A DNA stretch of 16,553 nt. Origin: Discostella pseudostelligera. Its lineage: Eukaryota > Bacillariophyta > Thalassiosirophyceae > Thalassiosirales > Thalassiosiraceae. Position 1 is the first letter of the stretch; each line of letters begins with the position of its first letter. Made by a program: the position numbers and the translations under genes. Shown in pieces: positions 9,588 through 16,553 of this stretch. The stretch spans positions 1 to 16,553 of the forward strand of contig JALLBK010000488.1 in the NCBI GenBank assembly GCA_036940085.1. The letters are read 5' to 3'. The notes under the pieces were generated by a model, which worked only from the letters and a program-made list of their open reading frames with translations, was not told the DNA's origin and made no database searches.

Positions 9588-9888
9588 ATTCGCAATTTTC
9601 TAATGCTGCTTCCAATGCCCAAGTACAATATTCTAGATGAAGATGAAAGCTGTGGAGTTGGAGCGATATCACATCATCTGGATGGATTTAAGATGGGAGA
9701 AGTACTCCTAGATAGTAGAACATGGAACCCATCATCGTCAGTGAATCTGAATTCACGCGCGGCGCCTCCCGCCAAAAATGATATCCACCCGACGAGAGTC
9801 AGATTTGGCGGGAAAGCGCGGAGAGGGGATTTCCCATTTCCCGCAACAATTGATGATTTGGCGGGAAAGCCACCACGTCATTGTCTGA
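9588..9888. promoter_or_regulatory. Divergent promoter region with E2F motif cluster
   Basis: This is the gap between the 5'-nucleotidase start (-) and the rightward unknown gene. It holds TCCCGCCAAAAA at 9767-9778 (reverse orientation), TTTGGCGGGAAA at 9804-9815, TTTCCCGC at 9837-9844 (reverse) and TTTGGCGGGAAA at 9857-9868. The two perfect 12-mers sit in direct orientation 53 bp apart, and both are preceded by GA. The motif is the canonical E2F/DP site. The cluster lies closer to the right-hand gene and probably drives it, though it could also act leftward. Confidence 0.7.
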
Positions 9889-10188
9889 CTCCGAAGCGAG
9901 GAGAGCAAAAGCAGAAAAGAACATGGACCACGAACGGCGATCGATGGAGATGAAGCAGCTGCATTGCATGATGATGTCACCAACAACTCCAACGCCCGAA
10001 GCCATGAATTTTTGGCGGAGGAGGAGAGGAGCATGTTTGGTTGTCGGAGTGGGTGGCATGAAAATGGAATGAAGTCTGCGGCACCATCACGATCAATTTC
10101 ACCTAAAACTCAAATTAGAACGGTGTTCGATAGTACAATTGGTTTCGTGAGCAAAGTGCCAAGCCATAGACTTCCATTGAAGCTTTGA
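9889..10188 (+). other. Open frame, possible 5' exon of the unknown gene
   Basis: One frame stays open for about 99 codons from 9889 to the TGA at 10186-10188, with coding-like composition (GDEAALHDDVTNNSN, EFLAEEERSMF, SPKTQIRTVFDSTIGF). Its first ATG is at 10033. It is not in the frame of the ORF at 10199. A splice could join them: donors at 10133 (GTACAA) or 10142 (GTTTCG) with the acceptor ending at 10193 keep frame, but they give short introns of 61 or 52 bp with weak donors. The well-formed GTGAGC donor at 10147 does not give the right phase. I cannot decide between an upstream exon, a separate small protein and leader sequence. Confidence 0.3.
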
Positions 10189-10198
10189 CAGAGTTACC

Positions 10199-10654
10199 AT
10201 GAGTGCCTCAAGAAATGTAGCCATCCTGCGAAGAGTTCTACCTTCCAACTCCAGCATCGGTGGCGCTGGCAGTACGGGCGTCGCTGGTGGTCGCCATGAA
10301 CGGTCATTGCATTTCATCAGCTCCACCATGGATGCGCGCGGTGAAAATCTTTTGTCATCCTCACCGCCTCCATCACCGTCCTCATCTAGTTCTCAATCTC
10401 GGCCATTCTTTGTAGCGACATCTGCATCTGCAATGGATACACACTTACAGTTATTAGAATCATCGTCACCATGCAGGAATAAGCCCTCCGCCATGGCCAT
10501 ACATCGGTTACTTAATAATATTGGCGCTCCGACGTCACTTCGCAATATTGAGTGCATCATTCAAGACAGCGACGGGAAGAAGGATAATGTTAGTAGTCAT
10601 GGAATGACGGCAGATGAAATGATTGACCTTATTGCACGGATACGATCGATATGA
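10199..10654 (+). CDS. Hypothetical protein, E2F-linked; 5' end uncertain
   Basis: The ORF encodes 151 aa, or a longer protein if it splices to the frame at 9889-10188. The N-terminal part is basic (SRNVAILRRVLPSNSS), the middle is a low-complexity Ser/Pro run (residues about 52-70), and the C-terminal 50 residues look folded and helical (MAIHRLLNNIGAPTSLRNIECI and MTADEMIDLIARI). I do not recognise a family. The frame is open upstream of the ATG to 10181, which would allow an acceptor ending at 10191 or 10193. The E2F cluster 330-430 bp upstream suggests cell-cycle expression. The basic N-terminus could be a mitochondrial presequence if 10199 is the true start, but that is speculative. Confidence 0.5.
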   Translation: MSASRNVAILRRVLPSNSSIGGAGSTGVAGGRHERSLHFISSTMDARGENLLSSSPPPSPSSSSSQSRPFFVATSASAMDTHLQLLESSSPCRNKPSAMAIHRLLNNIGAPTSLRNIECIIQDSDGKKDNVSSHGMTADEMIDLIARIRSI

Positions 10655-10932
10655 AGAGAACATTGAATTTTAGACCATAGAGCACATCATAAGATGAAAC
10701 ACAATTACTAGAGATGAAACTGAAATAAAGAATCAGCTGTATTACACATTGCATCTTGCATTTATACTACCTATTAATAGGCTCTCTCTTTAATTCGATT
10801 AGTTGGCTGTTGAACGTCATACCGAAAAAATGTTTAGTAGGTGTCATAATACACGTGCGAGATAAATGTATTGCATTCGTTCAAGTGGTAGGACCAGACG
10901 ATGATGATTATTCTCTATTATCATATTAAATG
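10655..10932. other. Convergent intergenic region
   Basis: This 278 bp AT-rich gap lies between two convergent genes. AATAAA occurs at 10724-10729, 70 bp after the + strand stop, in a position suitable for a poly(A) signal. I see no ORF, repeat or RNA gene. Confidence 0.5.
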
Positions 10933-12697
10933 TTAAATCATTTCCACCATGAACATCTCCTGTCCTTGACCTATCCCAGCACTTTCCAAAGTCATGTCAC
11001 CATCAAAGCATTCATCTTCTGCTCTCCCTCCATCGGCACCCAACGATGAAGAAGAAAGTGCAAACACTCTCCTCGGAAGTCTAGTAACCAATCGAAATTT
11101 CATTGGGTCGGCACCATCACAACAGGATTGGGATGCAAAGGCAAATAATTCTCTCATGGTTGTACTTCCAATCAGAAATCGACGTCGACCTGTATTCATG
11201 CTGCCGGAGGATGTACGTCCACGTATTTGAATGTTGCATACGCCCACTTTCACGTCCTCTCCTGGCTCGGGTGGGAGAACAAGATCACTGTTTGACTTTT
11301 TGTTTGGAGCATGGCTCGTTGGCGGTTGTGCCGACAGTAACCTTCCACCAGCCAGTGGGTCTGCCCTGCTACCAACGTTCTCGGAATTGCCGGCAAACGA
11401 AGTATCTCCACCACCATTACCATCAGTATTCTCACCCTCCGGCGGTCCAATATCCACATTCATATCAGTATTGACACAGCTAACCACACCAAACGTTCCA
11501 GGTTCCAAAGTCGACACAATCAAATCATAGGATACTCCTCGTCGCCATGTCCGAATGACATCGCCCCGTGAGAGTGTAGCACGTGTACGCATTAAACTTT
11601 GTTCCAGCACTAACTTGACATCCTTTATACTGTAGAATCCGTTCTGGATGGAGGATAATGTGGGAGTGAAGGTACATTGTTTTCCCGGTGGGAGATTGTG
11701 TATAGGGATAATCTCGATTGGTAAGGCAGGGATGTCAAAGAGACAGTAGGCAGGATGTCCAGGTGTTTTGTCTTCATTGTTTTCACCTTCAGTGGTGTTG
11801 GGTGGTGTAGCTTCTAAATCCATGGCATCGGTAGGTTGATCGTGATCCCCACCATCGGCATTACGAATCGTAGCAGCATCCACAGTCCGTTTTACAGGAA
11901 TGTCCACCTGCATTCTACCAACCAACGAATGTACATTAGGTTGCAATAATGCCTTGGCCACCGGCTCGGGCAAGCCAACATGTCCATCCTCTTCGGTAAA
12001 TTCCACAACAGTGCCATGAGTGTAGGATAGATATCGATGTGAGAGTTCGGCCATGTATGCCTCCTCGATGAATTGTTGTGAGAAAGTTTCATCCTCCTCC
12101 ATCTCTTCATCATCACCGTCGTCGTCATCGATCTTGGTTGGAGTCGATTCCTGCATTTCCATCTCCGATGATGATGCACCATCGTTGCTAGCCGTCACTG
12201 CTTCCATCACCTTTTGCTGCACATTCTCCACAAGAATTTTCATCTTGTGACTCGATGGAAATATATAATTGGCATTTCGAACACCTATACGAAAGGCAAT
12301 CGGTCTTCCATTTCGAGTAGTATCGGAAGAAGAGGAAGATGCAAATAATGTTTCCAAAACAGTCGGTGGTAAGGTGATTTTATCACCCGTGCCGTGGACG
12401 GAGGTGGCTGAAAATGAGTATCCCTTGGCGAAGAACTCATTCGCAGATAATATTTCATTATTGCCTGCAGTTGAAATTGCTTCGGTAGATGATGATATGT
12501 ATCATATCCACAATTTTGCCATTTCTTTCACTCTCCAACTTCTTTTGGAGTAATCGACGTTCGGCATTTAGTTTGGTGGCCGCGGCAGCACGTCGTGCGG
12601 ACGCACTGGCTTTTTGTGATTTTTGGGAAGCGCGGACTCGGGCATAGGCCGACTGTTGATCTTGTTTGAGACGACGGGTGGCAATGTCGAAATCCAT
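10933..12697 (-). CDS. UFD1-domain protein with C-terminal UBX-like domain
   Basis: Minus-strand exons are 12697-12532 and 12464-10933, giving 565 aa; the 67-bp intron (GTGAAAG...CTGCAG) splits a Ser codon. Residues 1-55 are a basic, helical, Ala/Arg/Lys/Gln-rich segment starting MDFDIATRRLKQDQQ. As I recall, it resembles the start of plant PRLI-interacting factor K-type UFD1 proteins. The UFD1 double-psi barrel follows: GDKITLPPTVLE (near 81-92), VVEFTEEDGHVGLPEPV, LPIEIIPIHNLPPG, then LSRGDVIRTW and NTDMNVDIGPPEG (near 390-400). The barrel is interrupted by an acidic insert at about 145-190. Residues about 461-565 look like a UBX fold, with NIQIRGR, FLIGSTTMRELFAF, FRLVTRLPRRVF and MTLESAGIGQGQEMFMVE; LPR at 518-520 matches the Cdc48-binding FPR loop. 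UFD1 proteins bring ubiquitylated clients to Cdc48/p97, for example in ERAD. The UBX part may dock it directly. No zinc finger is visible. Confidence 0.87.
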
Positions 12698-13049
12698 GAT
12701 TATTGATACATCAATTCTCGGAGGCAGGGACGATGATAGAATGAAATGACGGAGGATGAAGATGAAGAGTGAAGAGATCGATGCCGCCGGATGTGAGGAG
12801 AAGATGAACGAAGAAGATGGACGATCGATGGCGGCGGTACATTACTTTGAAAATGGCGGGAAGAAGAATGTGGCGATGGGCGATAAAAATTGTGGAGAAA
12901 AAATGGCGTGAAGACTGCACGCGGCGATCTTGTGGCGAGGAATTTGTAGAATATTGGCGGGAAGTCGCCCATTAATACCGACGACCGACGATGACGACCA
13001 CAAGCAATCGACCATCGACTTTCGAATTCGGTTGCAACCCTCTCCAACA
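12698..13049. promoter_or_regulatory. Divergent promoter with E2F-like motifs
   Basis: These 352 bp separate the UFD1-UBX start (-) from the start at 13050 (+). E2F-like elements are AAAATGGCGGGAAG at 12850-12863, AAAATGGCGTGAAG near 12900-12913 and ATTGGCGGGAAG at 12953-12964. All three are in the same orientation and about 50 bp apart. An ATG at 12991 opens a roughly 57-codon frame that overlaps the 13050 start out of frame and ends near 13164; if included in the transcript it would act as an overlapping uORF. Confidence 0.5.
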
Positions 13050-13703
13050 ATGGCCCTATCGTCCAATATCGCCTCCGAAAGCGACGCCATATGCAAGTGG
13101 ATTCAATCGTCACTTCAAGAATATGAACAAATCGCTTCACTATGCAATGCCCAATCGCTCTTGATCAATGCCGTGGTAGCATTGTCGCCGTCGTCGTCTG
13201 CCGGTAATGATGGTGAGATAGCCAACCATGACGACGACGGCGACTGCGACGAAACTGATAATGTCAGCGAATTAGATCCAAAAGTATTAAAGAGAGAACT
13301 GCAATATCGGAATTTATATGATCAACTCTCGACATATTATCAGGAAATAGATGTTGTGCGAAAGACACATGCTGCATTGAAAGCGCAATTGATACATATA
13401 TCCAATATGCAAGACGCCGGCCACGATAAACAACAACAACAACAACAACAACATGGTGTATTGCTCTGTCCATCGCCAATAGTGGAAGTATTGACTCAAC
13501 ATATCGGATTGAGTGAGCGAGTGATTCGGACAGTATTGAAATCATCTATAGGTGGTCAATGTGGAATTTTATTTGAGAATGGAATTGTCAGAACTTCCTC
13601 ATCCCCCGTTAGTGATCATGAAGTGAATGTGGTTGCATTGGCTTCGTTGCGCGCGTCTGTTTCTCGGTTGAAAGCTAACTTTGGGGGTGATGGCAATAGA
13701 TGA
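13050..13703 (+). CDS. Unrecognised protein with coiled coil and polyQ tract
   Basis: A single exon encodes 217 aa from an ATG with a good context (CAACAATGGCC). The frame is open upstream to about 12930 but has no ATG. Residues 1-45 look helical (ICKWIQSSLQEYEQIASLCNAQSLLINAVVAL), and an Asp-rich linker follows (about 52-73). Residues about 75-115 form a likely coiled coil (VLKRELQYRNLYDQLSTYY...RKTHAALKAQL). A run of seven Gln at 128-134 is followed by a folded-looking tail with PSPIVEVLTQHIGLSERVIRTVL. The layout recalls small subunits of kinetochore, augmin or other cytoskeletal complexes, but I see no diagnostic motif and assign no family. E2F-like sites upstream suggest cell-cycle expression. 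Confidence 0.75.
   Translation: MALSSNIASESDAICKWIQSSLQEYEQIASLCNAQSLLINAVVALSPSSSAGNDGEIANHDDDGDCDETDNVSELDPKVLKRELQYRNLYDQLSTYYQEIDVVRKTHAALKAQLIHISNMQDAGHDKQQQQQQQHGVLLCPSPIVEVLTQHIGLSERVIRTVLKSSIGGQCGILFENGIVRTSSSPVSDHEVNVVALASLRASVSRLKANFGGDGNR
13431..13451 (+). repeat. (CAA)7 microsatellite encoding polyQ
   Basis: Seven perfect CAA repeats in frame encode seven Gln in the unrecognised protein at 13050-13703. The run is pure, so it is probably length-variable between strains. Confidence 0.9.
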
Positions 13704-13993
13704 TTGAATGCGGGATATGATAGACGATCTCTCTTGCTCCGAAACAATGTTCGAAGGCTGTGGGCTGTAATTCCTCCGAAGCAACAATATTTAGATGCAT
13801 GAGTTTAATCGCCAGTCTATAATCCGTCAGCAACTTGGTATTGTGAAGTGGTTTTATCTATGCAGTTATTAAGTGTACCTCTCGTCTGTCACCCCAAGCA
13901 TTTCAGAGCGCGAGTGTTTCAGTCGAGTCATCACACAGATGTTCCAACAAAATATCAAGTGCGAATTGCCACCGACACGGAGAAATTAGCTGA
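13704..13993. other. Convergent intergenic region
   Basis: This 290 bp gap lies between two convergent stop codons. I see no ORF with coding character, RNA gene or repeat. A short + frame from about 13848 runs into the antisense of the next gene and is discounted. Confidence 0.5.
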
Positions 13994-16525
13994 TCAATCA
14001 TCTATTGAATCATCACCTGAACTTCGTAAGCATCGCCTTTTCGAGCTGCCATCATCATTTTGAGATTCTGTTCCGAGAGTTGTATCCTCGGCCTCTCGCT
14101 TCTTATTATTGTCGGATAGCGCCACGTCTACCTCATTGTCTTCGGCAGGTGCAACAGGAACTGACGGAGAGAGCTCGGATGTCGATGGTGACGTCTCCTC
14201 TTCTGTGTTGGTAGCAACATCAGCGGAAAAACCCTCTCGTTTCACATTATCATCGTCGAGCAGTGTCACAACTTCCCCACGTATGTCAGTATTCACGTCA
14301 GGAGCAGATTCGATTGGCTCTGTATTGGTGGCTATTTCCGACTTAACGTTTGTTGCGTTGACGGTGGACGACTCCTCTTCCTTACTTAAAGATGTATCGG
14401 TAGCGGTGGGTGTAACGTCGACAACCTCATCATGTTCAACGGGTGTAGTTGCAGACTCTGCTACCAAAATTCCCTCCGTCTTGATTTGGTCGTTGAGCGA
14501 CAACGTATCCTCTGGCGGTGCCACCACAGCTGCTTTGTCAACTTCCCCGCTTTCAGGTATGGATTCGTCTGGTGTCGGAAATGATGTTGCCTCGTCTGCC
14601 CACTGAGTACCAACATTGTTCGAAGGAGTTTCACCATTATTTGATGCAGGGTCATTCAGTTCATCCATGGTAGGTGGTGGAATCGTAGACTCTGCCTTCA
14701 TTTGTAGTTCCGCACTTTCGTCACCTGACACGCCTAAGTCGACATCATGTGACGGTAGTTGTTGCAACGATGGATCCACGGGCTGAATTTCAATCGGATC
14801 CAAGGATAATTCTTGTGTTGGAAGTGCATGATGGTCCGTCGACGGATGAGGATAGGGATCTTGCGGAGGAGGATGATTGGGTGGATAGGAGGATGTGCTA
14901 GAGGGCTGGGGTTGAGATGGCATGGATGTAAGCGATGGCAACGATGATGGTGGCCCTGCCACGTGATGGGACGATGAGTTTGTAGTAGGAGAAAATGGAC
15001 CTCCAAACGAAGAAGGCGGTGGTGGAGGACCTGCTGCTGCAGGGTGGTGGTGGTGGTGTGGTGGAGGAGGGCCCGATACATGTTCTGCATAATGCGGTGG
15101 CATTCCTACACCGGGTTCACTACTGCCCACCATTGGATGACCAGGATGGATATTCCCCGGTGGTGGCGGTGGCGGCCGAGGTAGGGGGTGATGCTGACCT
15201 ACCTCGGTCCCTACCATGTCCAACGGTTCGGCCGCGTAGGATTCAGGATAGCCCTGGATTTCAATGTTGAGCCTGCGAAGCGTCATAAACTGTTCGTTTC
15301 ACGAAATGGACGGACAAAAGATGAGGAGGACAACAAAGAATGAGTATTTAAGATAATGAAAAACAGTTGATTGGTTTGACAGCCTTGCATAACATCGACA
15401 CTAACGTACCTCATCCATCTCTACCTGAGTACTAACACACTTCATTTCGGGTATAGCATCCTCCGGACGACGCTTCACCTTGGGCTGGTAGGGACAAACA
15501 TGTCCTTTCTTGGGTACACCACATCGTCCACATTTGTAGGATCCACGTCCTTTTTCATCATCGGTGTAGGATGGATTGGTCGATGTGGATAATGCACCGG
15601 GTGTTGCGAGATGGGAGGAAGAGGAGGGTGGTGGTAAGGATGATGCGTGGTGATGAGATGGTGGTGGCGGTTGTGAAGAGCTCGATGCTGTTGATGCCCC
15701 TGCCACCGACATGGGAGGATTGTTGGAATTGGGTGCTCGCGTCGTGGATGGTGTAGAGTGAATATTTGGAGGATGTTGTGCATGGCGTGGAGTGGGAGGT
15801 CCACTACGATGTTGTTGCTGTTGATGATGACTGGGAGGATATCCATGAGGCGTAGTAGGAAGCTGTTGCTGCTGGGGTGTCATGGGAGGAGGGGGTGGTC
15901 CATGAGCATGATGCGGTGGCATGGGTGGTCCTTCCTGGTGAGGAGGGAGTGGCATTGCTGATTCGTTTGACAAGGATGATTGCGACGGAGCCTTGCGCTT
16001 GTTAGATGGCTCGATAGGTGGAGGATTGTACGGTGCTCGACCTCCATTAGTAGTTGAATGGGGGGTTGGTGGTCCCACGATTTCAGACGGTGGTGGAGGT
16101 GGGCCATGTCGTGCATAGCTCGATGATGGGTGAGACTGAGAAGAATAGTATCCCTCGGAAGAATGAGGATGATTTTCAGAACGTCTCGATTGACTACTGT
16201 GCGGATGCTGCTGCTCCCATTGAGAAGAGCTGTTATTATTCGAGCTGTGAGGCGGCGGATGAGAGGATGATCCTGGATGCTGGGGAGGAGGCGGTGCACC
16301 CACATGACTGCTTGGATGGTGACCCCATTGAGAATGATCTGGTGGTGGAGGAGGTGGTGGTCCAGGATGTCCATGATGAGGGTGGTGATGTTGCGAACCG
16401 TAATACCCTGGAGGTTGCTGCTGGGAGCCGTAGTATCCTGGTGGTGGTGGAGGTTGTTGGCCGCTCTGTGCTGAGTGAGACGAATAACCATATCCTAAAA
16501 CCGAGTTGTTTGCATGACCATTCAT
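13994..16525 (-). CDS. Pro/His/Ser-rich nuclear protein with small Cys/His zinc motif
   Basis: Minus-strand exons are 16525-15410 and 15289-13994, giving 803 aa; the 120-bp intron is GTACGT...GAACAG, phase 0. The start is secure, because an in-frame TGA lies two codons upstream of the ATG. Residues 1-320 are low complexity (Pro, His, Ser, Gln, Tyr; repeated GYYGSQ) with a basic NKRKAP stretch. Residues 326-344 carry YKCGRCGVPKKGHVCP, with likely zinc ligands C332, C335, H342 and C344 (C-x2-C-x6-H-x-C, not the retroviral CCHC spacing). The intron falls inside a following block, TQVEMDEFMTLRRLNIEIQGYPESY (about 367-391), which is the only other region that looks folded. The remainder is Pro-rich, then acidic with four psi-K-x-E sites, and ends with KKRE and KRR clusters that could be nuclear signals. 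A transcription or chromatin cofactor is plausible; the exact family is unknown to me. Out-of-frame ATGs at 16538 and 16532 could be an upstream overlapping ORF. Confidence 0.85.
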
Positions 16526-16553
16526 CGTTCATTTCCATGCAACACGCAACCCA

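Noticed and set aside
9543..9953. 136-codon + strand open frame over the E2F cluster
   Set aside because: The first ATG-started part overlaps the antisense of the nucleotidase start, and the second half is made of the E2F motifs themselves. It is better explained as promoter, although an exon starting at 9616 cannot be fully excluded.
10147..10192. 46-nt intron with the good GTGAGC donor joining the 9889 frame to the 10199 ORF
   Set aside because: The donor is in phase 0 for that frame and no nearby AG gives a phase-0 acceptor in the 10199 frame.
12458..12531. Alternative UFD1 splice using the GTGGAT donor after NGKI
   Set aside because: Its phase does not fit the CTGCAG acceptor. The GTGAAAG donor at 12531 gives a continuous frame into ILSANEFFAKGYSF.

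Overview
This window looks like a gene-dense stretch of nuclear DNA from a microbial eukaryote. A stramenopile, most likely a diatom, is my best guess. The reasons are short GT-AG introns (67-120 bp), intergenic gaps of roughly 300-600 bp, proteins rich in Asp, Ser and homopolymers, and domain combinations unlike those of animals or plants. The assignment is inference. No rRNA, tRNA, transposon or CRISPR was seen.

Layout. (1) 240-4911 (+): a five-exon gene for a very acidic, Claspin/Mrc1-like replication-checkpoint protein with a DEK-C-like domain. (2) 5287-6908 (-): a five-exon gene, including a 19-nt microexon, for an Mpv17/PMP22-family membrane protein fused to two ACT domains. (3) 7524-9587 (-): an intronless 5'-nucleotidase/UshA-family metallophosphoesterase. 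(4) 10199-10654 (+): an unrecognised small gene with an unresolved 5' end. (5) 10933-12697 (-): a two-exon gene for a UFD1-domain protein with a basic/helical N-terminal extension and a C-terminal UBX-like domain. (6) 13050-13703 (+): an unrecognised protein with a predicted coiled coil and a polyQ tract. (7) 13994-16525 (-): a two-exon gene for a Pro/His/Ser-rich, probably nuclear protein with a small Cys/His zinc motif, a following conserved-looking block and four SUMO-type sites.

Regulation. E2F/DP-type motifs (TTTGGCGGGAAA and close variants) lie upstream of the Claspin-like gene, upstream of the unknown gene at 10199 (two perfect copies 53 bp apart plus two half sites), and in the divergent promoter between the UFD1 gene and the gene at 13050. 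This suggests that two unknown genes share S-phase control with the checkpoint gene. The Mpv17-ACT gene has a different promoter: four G-box-like elements (CCACGTGGCA) spaced 42, 44 and 42 bp, close to four helical turns.

The genes do not form an operon. They are arranged as convergent and divergent pairs, and most intergenic space is either a shared promoter or a short tail-to-tail gap. The strongest novelty candidates are the Mpv17-ACT-ACT fusion with its G-box array, the UFD1-UBX fusion, the DEK-C/Mrc1 combination and the E2F-linked unknown genes. All splice sites were placed by eye from GT/AG consensus, frame continuity and domain continuity.
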